A DNA stretch of 39,720 bases. Source: Anaerolineaceae bacterium UBA1363. GTDB lineage: Bacteria > Chloroflexota > Anaerolineae > Anaerolineales > Anaerolineaceae. Below are positions 1 to 7,313 of this stretch, piece by piece. A program made the position numbers and the translations under genes. Within the stretch, counting starts at the first letter, position 1. Each line of letters starts with the position of its first letter. The stretch lies in the NCBI GenBank assembly GCA_002306055.1, contig DBRR01000016.1, forward strand, positions 18,110 through 57,829, read 5' to 3'. The notes below the pieces were generated by a model. The model was not told where the DNA came from and ran no database searches. It saw only the letters and a list, made by a program, of their open reading frames with translations.

Positions 1-142
1 CCAAAGCTCGGATGTATGACATATAGCGGATGGACTAAAGCCCATCCGTAGAGGGGACTTGTTCCCACCGCCAAAGCTCGGATGTATGACATATAGCGGA
101 TGGACCAAGGCCCATCCGTACGGTGGGGGCTTGCTCCCACCG
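1..142. repeat. two tandem ~70-bp hairpin repeats
   Basis: Positions 1-70 and 71-142 are near-identical head-to-tail units. Each has a first hairpin (GGATGG pairing with CCATCC) and, clearest in the second unit, another one (CGGTGGG pairing with CCCACCG, about 120-142). A degenerate third piece with the GCGGATGGACC core lies at about 165-190. This has the look of a bacterial intergenic palindromic repeat of the REP/BIME kind. The first unit begins exactly at the window edge, so the array may extend further left. No gene is seen in 1-323. Confidence 0.75.
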
Positions 143-287
143 CATTCTGACGATTATGCCAATAAAGCGGATGGACCGAGGCTTATCCGAACTTTGGAAA
201 CTTATTCAGCGAGGGGGTTGCTGCCGAGTAAATCAACTCTTTTTGGCTGTGTCTAAGTTTGTTAATTATTCTTATATAGTATTTCGC

Positions 288-293
288 TATAAT
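288..293 (+). promoter_or_regulatory. candidate -10 box upstream of the 140-aa gene
   Basis: A perfect TATAAT lies 31 bases before the GTG start at 324 in an AT-rich stretch. No well-spaced -35 box is seen, so this is only a -10 candidate. Confidence 0.35.
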
Positions 294-323
294 CAGGCTA
301 AAGAAGTAGTAAGGAAGGTTAAT

Positions 324-746
324 GTGAAAAGAGCGCTATTTGAAGGCTTGGTTTTTGATACAGCGGATCAACCCCTGGCGGTGACTTGGGTGGGGGGTGA
401 CCCAAGTTATGTGTTGGACGACGGCGGTTTTTTACGCCATATCCCCGCTGAAGAAGTTGACCGACAGGTCTGGGATACGATAACCGCAGGAATCAGCGGT
501 AATGAAGAATTTTTGAGTGAACAAGCCGCGAAAATGCTTGGCCAGGATGATATTTTCTCTATTGCCGTGATCCGGCAGCAGCTTGAGAACTCCCTGAATC
601 AGTTTGAGCAGTTACGTAACACAGGGCTTCCCGAGGATATGCGGAATTACCTAGGCATGACTGGCTTCAGGATTGTCGTCGATTTTCATGGGGAAGTGGT
701 CGAAGTCATACAACCAGCGATCACTCATCCAGAAGATGAGGAGTAG
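324..746 (+). CDS. conserved-looking hypothetical protein, 140 aa
   Basis: I do not recognise this protein. It is soluble and acidic, with no signal peptide or membrane segment, and ends in an acidic tail (HPEDEE). I chose the GTG at 324 because a purine-rich AGGAAGG ribosome site lies about 6 bases upstream and a TATAAT box precedes it. The longer open frame back to 123 would run through the hairpin repeats and is unlikely to be translated. The stop lies 30 bases before the thioredoxin-like gene on the same strand, so the two are probably co-transcribed and may share a role in protein quality control; that link is inference from position only. Confidence 0.7.
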   Translation: MKRALFEGLVFDTADQPLAVTWVGGDPSYVLDDGGFLRHIPAEEVDRQVWDTITAGISGNEEFLSEQAAKMLGQDDIFSIAVIRQQLENSLNQFEQLRNTGLPEDMRNYLGMTGFRIVVDFHGEVVEVIQPAITHPEDEE

Positions 747-776
747 TTCTGTTAGAATTAACTCAGGTGAAGGGAC

Positions 777-1607
777 ATGGCAGCCGCTAATATTATTGAT
801 ATTAATGAAGACACTTTCGAGTTTGAGGTGGTGAACTACTCTGCGGAAGTGCCTGTGGTGCTCGATCTGTGGGCGCCATGGTGTATTCCCTGCCGGGTGC
901 AGTCGCGCGAACTTGCCAAGCTGGCCCATGAGGCTGATGGCGGCTTCAGGTTGGCTCGCATCAACGTGGATGATCAACCCAAATTGGCTACCCGCCTCAA
1001 AGTACAGCAGGTTCCAGCGGTAAAAGCCTTTGTGGACGGACGGATCGTGGCGGAAGTTGCAGGTGTGCTCAGTGAGCAGAACCTGCGCCTTCTCGTCGAC
1101 CGGATTTTGCCCAAAGCCGGCAACTTGCTGCTCGAGAAGGGCAAAAGCTTGATGATGCTTGGCGATCTGGCAGGGGCTGAGGAAGCACTGGCACAGTATG
1201 TATACGAAAGCCACGGCGAACCGGCTGGCTTGCTGGCATTGGCGCGCGTTCTGCTCTGGCAAGGGAAAGCTCATGAGGCCTATGCAATTTTGGACAACTT
1301 TCCTGCCAGTTCCGAATTCAAAACGGCCAAGAGCCTCTTACCCCTGGCAAAGGCTTATGCCCATTTCGATTCACTGCCGCAGACTAGCGCAAATCCCCTC
1401 GAAGCGGCGTACCGCAACAACCTGCGTTTGGCAAAAAATGGCAAAATTGAAATAACTTTGGATGGCTTTTTGGACATCCTGCGGCAGGATAAGAACTTCC
1501 ATGACGGACAACTGCATGAGATTTACCTGGCTTTGCTGGAGGTCCTGGGGGATTCCTGCCCAACCGTGCGCCAGTATCGCGACGATCTTTCAAACATCCT
1601 TTTTTAG
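777..1607 (+). CDS. thioredoxin-fold protein with C-terminal TPR-like region (CnoX/YbbN type)
   Basis: The N-terminal ~110 residues are a thioredoxin domain: the LDLWAPWCIPC stretch carries a CxxC pair at residues 36 and 39, and a cis-proline sits at about residue 80 (QQVPAVKAF). The active site is WCIPC, not the usual WCGPC. The remaining ~160 residues are helical and alanine/leucine-rich, with TPR-like repeats as in the CnoX/YbbN co-chaperone family (about 280 residues, matching the 276 here). Members hold oxidised or unfolding proteins for DnaK or GroEL; whether this one has redox activity is unknown. The ATG at 777 has a GGTGAAGGG ribosome site just upstream. Confidence 0.85.
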   Translation: MAAANIIDINEDTFEFEVVNYSAEVPVVLDLWAPWCIPCRVQSRELAKLAHEADGGFRLARINVDDQPKLATRLKVQQVPAVKAFVDGRIVAEVAGVLSEQNLRLLVDRILPKAGNLLLEKGKSLMMLGDLAGAEEALAQYVYESHGEPAGLLALARVLLWQGKAHEAYAILDNFPASSEFKTAKSLLPLAKAYAHFDSLPQTSANPLEAAYRNNLRLAKNGKIEITLDGFLDILRQDKNFHDGQLHEIYLALLEVLGDSCPTVRQYRDDLSNILF

Positions 1608-1741
1608 CTGGTAGATACCTTTTTCCCTCTTTCTTCCGGAAATCTCTTTAATATTGTCTTGTCCTTTGAAACCGTAATTTGCAGTAAGATTCCGGGTGGC
1701 AGGATCCTACATTCCACAAGGTCGTGATAAGTGAGGGCATA

Positions 1742-2215
1742 ATGAACATTGGCATCTTCGTTAATTCCAAAACAGGTAACACCCTATTTGTGGCAAAAAA
1801 ATTGAAAGACAGGCTCGCGGCAATGGGACACAAGGTAGCCCTTGAAAAAGTCGTTGCGGGCAATGATGGCGAAATGGATCCAGGAAAAATCGTGCTTTCA
1901 AATCCGCCATCCATTAAAGGCTACGACATGCTCGTTTTCGCCGCGCCCGTGAATGGCGCCAGGCTGGCGTTTGGGATGCAGGCATACCTGCAGAGCCTGC
2001 CTTCGCTCGAAGGTAAACTGCTGGCTGGGTTCGTCACGGAGGCATTTCCGTTCCCCTGGATGGGCGGCAACCAGGCGATCAGGGGCATGGAAAAATTGGT
2101 GCAAGCCAAAGGCGGCACGTTGAGCGCGGCAGGCGTGGTTAATTGGATGTTTACCGGCAAGAGGAAGGCACTCATCGCGGAAACTATCGAGAAGATCGCC
2201 GCGATCAGCAATTGA
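1742..2215 (+). CDS. flavodoxin-like protein
   Basis: The N-terminus NIGIFVNSKTGNT matches the FMN phosphate-binding loop of flavodoxins (hydrophobic strand, then a T/SxTGNT-type loop). The 157-residue length suits a short-chain flavodoxin or flavodoxin-like oxidoreductase. The middle contains the YDMLVFAAPVNGARLA stretch typical of the second flavin-contacting region. It probably carries electrons or acts as a small flavin reductase in the cytoplasm; the partner is unknown. The ATG at 1742 is preferred over the in-frame upstream start at 1724 because GAGGG lies 5 bases before it and the mature family N-terminus starts here. Confidence 0.8.
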   Translation: MNIGIFVNSKTGNTLFVAKKLKDRLAAMGHKVALEKVVAGNDGEMDPGKIVLSNPPSIKGYDMLVFAAPVNGARLAFGMQAYLQSLPSLEGKLLAGFVTEAFPFPWMGGNQAIRGMEKLVQAKGGTLSAAGVVNWMFTGKRKALIAETIEKIAAISN

Positions 2216-2270
2216 CCCAAAGTAAAACTGCGGCGTGCTTGCTTGATCCTTCGCACTGGCAAAATTCTGT

Positions 2271-2276
2271 TATAAT
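2271..2276 (+). promoter_or_regulatory. -10 box of the tRNA-Ser promoter
   Basis: TATAAT lies 13 bases before the tRNA. No good -35 at 16-18 bp spacing is visible (TTGATC at 2243 is too far). Confidence 0.5.
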
Positions 2277-2288
2277 AGCGGCTCACGC

Positions 2289-2377
2289 GGAGAGGTCGCA
2301 TAGTTGGCCTAGTGCGCTCGCTTGGAAAGCGAGTATACCGAAAGGTATCGCGGGTTCGAATCCCGCCCTCTCCGCCA
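2289..2377 (+). tRNA. tRNA-Ser (anticodon GGA)
   Basis: The acceptor stem GGAGAGG pairs with CCTCTCC, followed by discriminator G and an encoded CCA. The anticodon stem CTCGC/GCGAG closes a TTGGAAA loop, giving anticodon GGA (serine, UCC/UCU codons). A long class II variable arm (ATACC/GGTAT) and a GGGTTCGAATCCC T-arm complete an 89-nt serine tRNA. Confidence 0.97.
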
Positions 2378-2380
2378 GAT

Positions 2381-2410
2381 GCCAGCCCGGCCAGGCTGGC
2401 TCTTTTTTTT
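2381..2410 (+). terminator. intrinsic terminator after tRNA-Ser
   Basis: GCCAGCC (2381-2387) pairs with GGCTGGC (2394-2400), followed at once by a run of eight T residues. It starts three bases after the CCA end of the tRNA. Confidence 0.92.
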
Positions 2411-2455
2411 CCACAACTGTGATACATTCATTCAAATTGTCAATATTATTATGAG

Positions 2456-2992
2456 ATGAAAAACACAAGCGCACTCACAATTTTCAACACCTTGCAGAAG
2501 AATCTTGATTGGGATGATATCTACCAATCCACGCTACCCGATTTGTTTAATTACTTCCTCTATCGAACCAGAGATGAAAAAATTGCCCAGGACTTGTCCA
2601 GCATCACATTAGAACGAGCCTGGTCAAATAAGTTGCGCTATCGTTCAGATCTGGCATCGGTGCAGTCGTGGATTTTTGGCATAGCTCGCAATGTTTTTAA
2701 AGAGTATCTGCGCGAGCATCGAAGAAACGCCTCCAAGTTAGTTCCATTGGAGCCAGAAGACTCACAAACTGATCTATTTGATCGCAACAAATTCGACACG
2801 AAAATTCTGCTCAAGCGCTTGATTGCGATGCTCCCGGAAAAAGAACAGGAATTAATTGCCCTCAAATATGGTGCAGGTTTGAACAACCGTGAGATCGCGA
2901 AATTGCTTCATCTCTCCGAATCCAACGTTGGGACTCGTCTCTTTAGAATTGTTGAATCTTTACGCAAAAAAATGGAGGTAGACAATGAATGA
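2456..2992 (+). CDS. ECF-type sigma-70 family RNA polymerase sigma factor
   Basis: This 178-residue protein has the two-domain layout of extracytoplasmic-function sigma factors. Region 2 is at about residues 25-95 (FNYFLYRTRD, DLSSITLERAW, VQSWIFGIARNVFKEYLR, a -10 recognition and melting helix). Region 4 is at about 120-172 (LPEKEQELIALKYGAGLNNREIAKLLHLSESNVGTRLFR, a -35-binding helix-turn-helix). It directs RNA polymerase to a small regulon, probably including its own promoter. Its stop overlaps the next gene by 8 bases, so the two are translationally coupled, and the downstream membrane protein is the obvious candidate anti-sigma partner. Confidence 0.9.
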   Translation: MKNTSALTIFNTLQKNLDWDDIYQSTLPDLFNYFLYRTRDEKIAQDLSSITLERAWSNKLRYRSDLASVQSWIFGIARNVFKEYLREHRRNASKLVPLEPEDSQTDLFDRNKFDTKILLKRLIAMLPEKEQELIALKYGAGLNNREIAKLLHLSESNVGTRLFRIVESLRKKMEVDNE

Positions 2993-3695
2993 CAATTTTA
3001 TGTACTCGCTAAGGCAGCATCCTGATAAAAACTTTAGCACCCAATTAAAAAACAGACTTGATGAACGCACTCTGAAACAGGCACCAAAGCCTGCCTTAAG
3101 AAGGGCACGCCTGGCTTTCGGCTTCTCGGTTGTGTTGGTCATCACGGTCATTTCAATGGTCTTGGCGGTCCCAAGCGTCCGAGCCAAGCTTCAGGATCTG
3201 GTCATTAACATTGGAGGTCAAGGTTTCCTCGTCAGCAATGAACATCCTCTTATCCATCAAGCAACAACGGTCCAGCCTGTTGCTATCCCAATTGAGCAAG
3301 CCGCAGAAAATGGTGTGATCCTACCGACTTATATACCAGAGGGTTTTAGTCTGGAACAAGACCAATACTTGTTTTATCATGTCGAGGATTCACCTGAAGG
3401 TAAGGGGGATTGGGCTGAAGTCACATGGGTTGGTCCAGATTATGAAAAAATCGCGATGATTGTCTCAGACAGCGAAAATATAAAGGTTGTTGGTACAGAG
3501 TCCTTGGAGGAGATTAGTTTAAAGGGAATTTACCCGGCAGGTCTTTACAAAGGTGGTTGGGATAATAACAGTTTCGCTTGGAATCCAACAATTCCTTTTT
3601 ACTCACTCGTTTTCGTGAAGGACGGTAAAAGCATCAGTTTTATAGGTGCTGACCCTCAAAAACTCATCTTGATGGCAGAATCACTCTACCCTTGA
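2985..3695 (+). CDS. single-pass membrane protein, putative anti-sigma partner (DUF4367-like)
   Basis: Residues 1-43 are a short charged cytoplasmic part, residues 44-62 a membrane helix (LAFGFSVVLVITVISMVLA), and the remaining ~170 residues an external domain. The external part has the LPTYIPEGFSLEQDQYLF and SLVFVKDGKSISFIGAD elements seen in DUF4367-type domains found beside ECF sigma factors in Gram-positive bacteria and Chloroflexota. The gene overlaps the sigma factor stop, which supports a sigma/anti-sigma pair that senses something outside the membrane. The N-terminus is too short for a clear zinc-finger anti-sigma domain (no HxxxCxxC), so the mode of sigma binding is unknown. Confidence 0.75.
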   Translation: MNDNFMYSLRQHPDKNFSTQLKNRLDERTLKQAPKPALRRARLAFGFSVVLVITVISMVLAVPSVRAKLQDLVINIGGQGFLVSNEHPLIHQATTVQPVAIPIEQAAENGVILPTYIPEGFSLEQDQYLFYHVEDSPEGKGDWAEVTWVGPDYEKIAMIVSDSENIKVVGTESLEEISLKGIYPAGLYKGGWDNNSFAWNPTIPFYSLVFVKDGKSISFIGADPQKLILMAESLYP

Positions 3696-3726
3696 TTTTT
3701 TCAGACCCCGTGGAAGATACTTGTTA

Positions 3727-3755
3727 CCCTCCCTTTGAACAGGGAGGGTTTATTT
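3727..3755 (+). terminator. terminator after the sigma/anti-sigma operon
   Basis: CCCTCCC (3727-3733) pairs with GGGAGGG (3742-3748) across an 8-base loop, followed by TTTATTT, 32 bases after the stop of the membrane protein. Confidence 0.85.
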
Positions 3756-3864
3756 CGTCAATGATGGCTTGAATGTTCGAGGAAATTTTAAGATTCCGCG
3801 AGGTAAATTCTGCTTCTAAACTGATTATATCTTCGGTATAATCCCACTCATCACACTAAGGAGT

Positions 3865-4092
3865 ATGACCAGGGTAAAGCACCGCAAAATGCTGAGCAAT
3901 TGGCAGGCAGCCCCAATTATTGGCTTGATGCACGTGATCGAGACGCAGAGCAAAGAAACGCTGGTCAATTGGGCGGTTGGCTATGCGGAAGCAAATTTCT
4001 TACCCATTTACGCTAAGCACTAACCTGAGGATCACAGATCGCAGCTTGCGTCGGAATACGCCCGTCAAGATCAAATGGTTCTGTTAGCTTAG
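3865..4092 (+). pseudogene. decayed N-terminal fragment of an immunity-protein-like gene
   Basis: A 52-codon frame starts at 3865 and reads ...IETQSKETLVNWAVGYAEANFLPIYAKH before a TAA at 4021. The same frame then continues PEDHRSQLASEYARQD to a TAG at 4090. From memory, this matches the beginning of a bacterial family annotated as putative immunity protein (Imm-5-like, ~180 aa), whose conserved start has an SKxTLxNW..DYAE..LPIYEK..YPEDxRP pattern. The TAA sits where a Tyr codon is expected, a single-base change. The rest of the family is absent because the convergent hydrolase gene begins. A TATAAT at 3837-3842 may be the old -10 box. Family assignment is from memory. Confidence 0.5.
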
Positions 4093-4914
4093 CTGGCTCT
4101 CAACCCAGTCCAGCATCGCGGCGATGACCACGTCCTTCTCAGGCTCGTTGTGCGTCTCGTGATACAAGCCATCCCAGCGTTTGTAGGTCACTTTGCTGCC
4201 AAGGATCTGAGCAAACTGGTCTGAACCCGCTACCGGGCAAATGGGATCCGCACTGCCGTGTGCCAGGTAGAGCGGCAGGTCCCATTCATTGGCTTTCCTC
4301 ATCACGTCTTCCGCCGCCTCCATCATGAAGGCCGCCAGGCGCACGCTGGCTTTGGGGTGCACCAGCGGGTCATCCCGATAAGCCTGGTTGCTGGCAGCGT
4401 CATGGGAAAGCCCATCGATCGGCAAGCCGTTATTGACCGCCAAATCAGGCAGGACCTTCTTCAGCAGCCGGACGAGCGCGCGCTGCGTTTTGGACATACT
4501 CGCCGTGTCCAGCGCGGGGCTCGTGGCGATGATGCCGGCTGGGCGTTCAGGGCCGTTCAAGCCGTAATACAATACTTCCACCGCACCCATACTGTGACCA
4601 TACAGGAACACCGGCAGGCCTGGGTAGCGTTCTTTGGCAAGGTTTATGGCGTGGGTTATATCCTCCATCAAGCCTTCCGCGGAGTTGATCACGCCTCGTT
4701 TCCCGCCTGATTTGCCGTGCCCCTGCTGGTCAAAGCCCAGTATGGCAAACCCTCTGGCGTTAGCCTTTTCGGCAACATGCTGATAGCGCTGGATGTGCTC
4801 GCCGAGGCCGTGCACCAACACCATCACCGCGCGGGCTTTTTCGTCAGGCTCCCAGACCTGCCCCCAAAGTGTTTCACCATTTGAAGATTGAAGAGTCAAT
4901 TCCTGAGTTGTCAT
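4084..4914 (-). CDS. alpha/beta hydrolase, monoacylglycerol lipase/lysophospholipase type
   Basis: The 276-residue protein has the serine hydrolase fold of the monoacylglycerol lipase (Hydrolase_4) group: HGLGEH at residues 35-40 (oxyanion loop), nucleophile Ser108 in GHSMG, Asp223 in GSADP and His252 in the YHETHNE motif typical of this family. It probably cleaves monoacyl lipids or other small esters in the cytoplasm; there is no signal peptide. Its ATG overlaps the stop of the upstream peptidase gene by 4 bases (ATGA), so the two are one transcription unit. Its 3' end overlaps the decayed fragment on the other strand by a few bases. Confidence 0.88.
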   Translation of the reverse strand: MTTQELTLQSSNGETLWGQVWEPDEKARAVMVLVHGLGEHIQRYQHVAEKANARGFAILGFDQQGHGKSGGKRGVINSAEGLMEDITHAINLAKERYPGLPVFLYGHSMGAVEVLYYGLNGPERPAGIIATSPALDTASMSKTQRALVRLLKKVLPDLAVNNGLPIDGLSHDAASNQAYRDDPLVHPKASVRLAAFMMEAAEDVMRKANEWDLPLYLAHGSADPICPVAGSDQFAQILGSKVTYKRWDGLYHETHNEPEKDVVIAAMLDWVESQLS

Positions 4915-6791
4915 GCTTCCTCCTGAAAACTGAAAATTACGTGTTGTTTGAGAAAACGATCGACCGTTTCGTAGTAATCGATCAGATTGACTTTCTTACG
5001 GAAGCCGTGCCCTTCCCCTTCGTAAAGCTTGTAAAGGTGTGGCACGTGGTTGCTCTGCAGCGCGCGCACCATCTGCTCCGATTGCTCGGGCGGCACCACT
5101 TTATCTTCGCTGCCCTGGAAGATCGCGACCGCGTCGCGGATCTTGTCGGCATGGAAGATTGGCGACCAGGCATGATATTTCTCCGCTGCTTCAGGCAACT
5201 TGCCCACCAAAGACGCGTTGTAGTGCGCTTCGAATTTGTGGGTGTCCAACTCAAACGTGAACAGATTTGAGACGCCATACGAGCAAATTCCAGCTTTGTA
5301 AAACCCCGGGTGATGCACCAGCGCGTTCAAGACGGTGTAGCCGCCGGCGCTGCCGCCCTTGATGACCAATTTTGCCGGGTCTGCCAGCCCGCGCGCGATC
5401 AGCGCCTGGCAGCCTTCGATCGTATCCTGCAGATCGATCCTGCCCCACTCGCCTTTCAGGGCATCGCGATACGCCCTGCCGTAGCCGGTGCTGCCGCGGT
5501 AGTTGACCGCGAAATAGCCGTATCCGCGGCTGGTGAAGAAATCCGCCTCGAGGTTGAAGGCGTCAAAAACCTGGGAGGTTGGTCCGCCGTGGATGTAAAC
5601 GACCACAGGTGGGGCACCCGCAGCCTCAAAATCAGGGTTGGCGGGCGGGTAGTAGAGCCCGTGCACCGTAACCCCATCCGAGGACTGCCAGGCAATGGCT
5701 TGGGGCTGGCTGAGAAATCCCGCGGGCAGCACGTCGCTCTGGCTGCGGGCGATCACTTCCACCCCTTCGCCAAAAACGCGCAGCACACGCGCGGGTTTCG
5801 CGGCGGACTCTGCTAAGAGCGCCAGTTCACCTTTTGCCGAGACGCAGGGCTGCTCGATCAGCGTGTAGGGGGCGATGTCAATCCTTGTGATCTCCTTGGT
5901 GCCCAGAGAGAGGCTGTGAAGGCTGGTTTGCCCGAGTTGGTTTTCAAGGAAGAAGATCTGCTGGCTGTCGGGGGACCATGCCAGCGCGCGCAAACCCTGC
6001 ACCCAGGCAGCGGGCATCAGCACCCTCCCTTGCACCAGCGTTTCCACCTCGCCGCTGCCAAGGTGCAGCAGCTTCAGCTGGTCCAGTTCGCCCGCGTTGC
6101 TCAGCCAGGCGAGCTTGCTGTCATCCGGCGAAAAGATCGGTTGAAAAACGGGAACATTCTCATCTCCATCGAGCAACTTCACCTCGCTGAGGGAGCCCAT
6201 TTCCGCGTCAAGGGCAGCCAGGAAGAGCTTTGCGCCATCCCAGGGCATATTCGGGTGATCCCACTCCACCCAGGCGAGCAGCTTGCCATCGGGGCTCACC
6301 GCTGGCTGCATGTAAAAATCCGCGCCTTGCTTGAGGATCCTGGGCCACTCGCTGCCATCCAGCGGGGCGATGGCGATCACGTCTTTGTTTTCGTAAGTGT
6401 GGACGAAAATGACAAAGCGCTCATCCGGCGTGATCACCGGCGCGGCGCAGGCTCCGAATGCTGGGGTGATCGGGCGCGCCAGTCCTTCCGAGTAAGGCTT
6501 GTAGTAGAGCCGCCCGTTGCGTTCGGCAAAGGCCGCTCCCTGCCGCCCGGCAAAGAAATCTCCGCCGCCGTAGCCGACCCCGCCGGAGGGGTTGAGATCG
6601 CCGCTGAGGTCAAAAGCCGCGTCGCGCGCGGGCTTGGCAAACAAGCTGGTCTTGCCGTCCAGCGATTGCGACCAAAGCAGGAAATTGTCGTCCGGGGACC
6701 ACTGCACATCGTTCAGGCGGATGCTCCCTGCCAGCATGGCGGGCGCGATCGGGGAGGGCCAGAGACCGTAGGGGAGAGCCTGTTTCGTCAT
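4911..6791 (-). CDS. S9 family serine peptidase (prolyl oligopeptidase/acylaminoacyl peptidase type)
   Basis: This 626-residue cytoplasmic enzyme has an N-terminal beta-propeller (about residues 20-360, with repeated blades ending in WSPD, VSPDGK, FSPDDSK, WSPDS) that gates access, then an alpha/beta hydrolase domain. The catalytic triad is visible: Ser481 in GGSAGG, Asp563 in QGSEDKVVPP and His595 in EGEGHGF. HGGPTSQ at about residues 401-407 is the family oxyanion loop. It should remove dipeptides, acyl-amino acids or cleave short peptides. It leads a two-gene unit with the lipase-like hydrolase, through an ATGA overlap. Confidence 0.92.
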   Translation of the reverse strand: MTKQALPYGLWPSPIAPAMLAGSIRLNDVQWSPDDNFLLWSQSLDGKTSLFAKPARDAAFDLSGDLNPSGGVGYGGGDFFAGRQGAAFAERNGRLYYKPYSEGLARPITPAFGACAAPVITPDERFVIFVHTYENKDVIAIAPLDGSEWPRILKQGADFYMQPAVSPDGKLLAWVEWDHPNMPWDGAKLFLAALDAEMGSLSEVKLLDGDENVPVFQPIFSPDDSKLAWLSNAGELDQLKLLHLGSGEVETLVQGRVLMPAAWVQGLRALAWSPDSQQIFFLENQLGQTSLHSLSLGTKEITRIDIAPYTLIEQPCVSAKGELALLAESAAKPARVLRVFGEGVEVIARSQSDVLPAGFLSQPQAIAWQSSDGVTVHGLYYPPANPDFEAAGAPPVVVYIHGGPTSQVFDAFNLEADFFTSRGYGYFAVNYRGSTGYGRAYRDALKGEWGRIDLQDTIEGCQALIARGLADPAKLVIKGGSAGGYTVLNALVHHPGFYKAGICSYGVSNLFTFELDTHKFEAHYNASLVGKLPEAAEKYHAWSPIFHADKIRDAVAIFQGSEDKVVPPEQSEQMVRALQSNHVPHLYKLYEGEGHGFRKKVNLIDYYETVDRFLKQHVIFSFQEEA

Positions 6792-6922
6792 TCGTCACCT
6801 CGGTTGTTGAATGTTTGCCTAATTATACCCGTGAGCGAGGGTTATTCGACCTCTTTCCGGCGAGCAGCTTCCGCTTTGAAGGCTTTTGTGCTTCAAATTT
6901 CCAATTTGACCCCAAAAATCAG

Positions 6923-6951
6923 TTGACGCGCTTCGCAGTGCGTGCTAAAAT
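6923..6951 (+). promoter_or_regulatory. sigma-70-type promoter of tRNA-Lys
   Basis: TTGACG (6923-6928), a 17-base spacer and TAAAAT (6946-6951) lie 17 bases before the tRNA. Spacing and position are ideal for a vegetative promoter. Confidence 0.8.
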
Positions 6952-6968
6952 CTTAGTTCGTCCTGCTT

Positions 6969-7040
6969 GGGCGCGTAGCTCAATGGTAGAGCAGCGGCCT
7001 TTTAAGCCGTTGGTTCAGGGTTCGAGCCCCTGCGCGCTCA
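6969..7040 (+). tRNA. tRNA-Lys (anticodon TTT)
   Basis: The acceptor GGGCGCG pairs with CGCGCTC (one G-T pair), discriminator A. The D-arm is TAGCTCAATGGTAGAGC, the anticodon loop CTTTTAA gives TTT (lysine), and the T-arm is CAGGGTTCGAGCCCCTG. CCA is not encoded, unlike the tRNA-Ser in this window. Length is 72 nt. Confidence 0.97.
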
Positions 7041-7052
7041 TTTTTTTTCTTG

Positions 7053-7085
7053 CCCCTGGTTGCAACCCCGGGGGTTTTTGTTTTT
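7053..7085 (+). terminator. terminator after tRNA-Lys
   Basis: CCCCTGG (7053-7059) pairs with CCGGGGG (7068-7074, one wobble), then TTTTTG. A first run of eight T lies directly after the tRNA at 7041-7048. Confidence 0.7.
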
Positions 7086-7106
7086 CTTTCGCTGCAATTT
7101 TTCTAA

Positions 7107-7300
7107 CAAACATTATCCACCCCCTCGCTTCGCGATGCCCCCTCTAAAGAGGGGGTGGTTAATCTCTTTTTCCCTCTTTGGAGGGTGGTGATTCTCTTTA
7201 CCCCTCTTTGGAGGGTGGTGATTCTCTTTACCTCCTCTTTAGAGGGGGGTGATTCTCTTGACCCCCTCTTCAGAGGGGGACGGTGAAACCGGGGGGTGGA
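7107..7300. repeat. short block of GC-rich palindromic repeats, left flank of hsdR
   Basis: About four ~30-bp units alternate a CCCCCTCTTTAGAGGGGG-type palindrome with GGTGATTCTCTTTA spacers. The block ends in GGTGAAACCGGGGGGTGG (7282-7299), which is the exact reverse complement of the repeat core in the large array at 10758-12300. The block ends 14 bases beyond the hsdR stop codon. No gene is seen in 7086-7313. Confidence 0.85.
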
Positions 7301-7313
7301 GAAGACTCTTGCC

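Noticed and set aside
123..323. N-terminal extension of the first gene back to 123
   Set aside because: It would be read through the hairpin repeats; the GTG at 324 has a good ribosome site and the -10 box lies inside the extension.
1921..2474. Minus-strand open frames crossing the tRNA-Ser region (GGIRTRDT-type peptides)
   Set aside because: These are the usual spurious translation of the antisense tRNA T-arm.
5916..6926. 336-codon plus-strand open frame
   Set aside because: Antisense to the S9 peptidase, low-complexity and without domain features.
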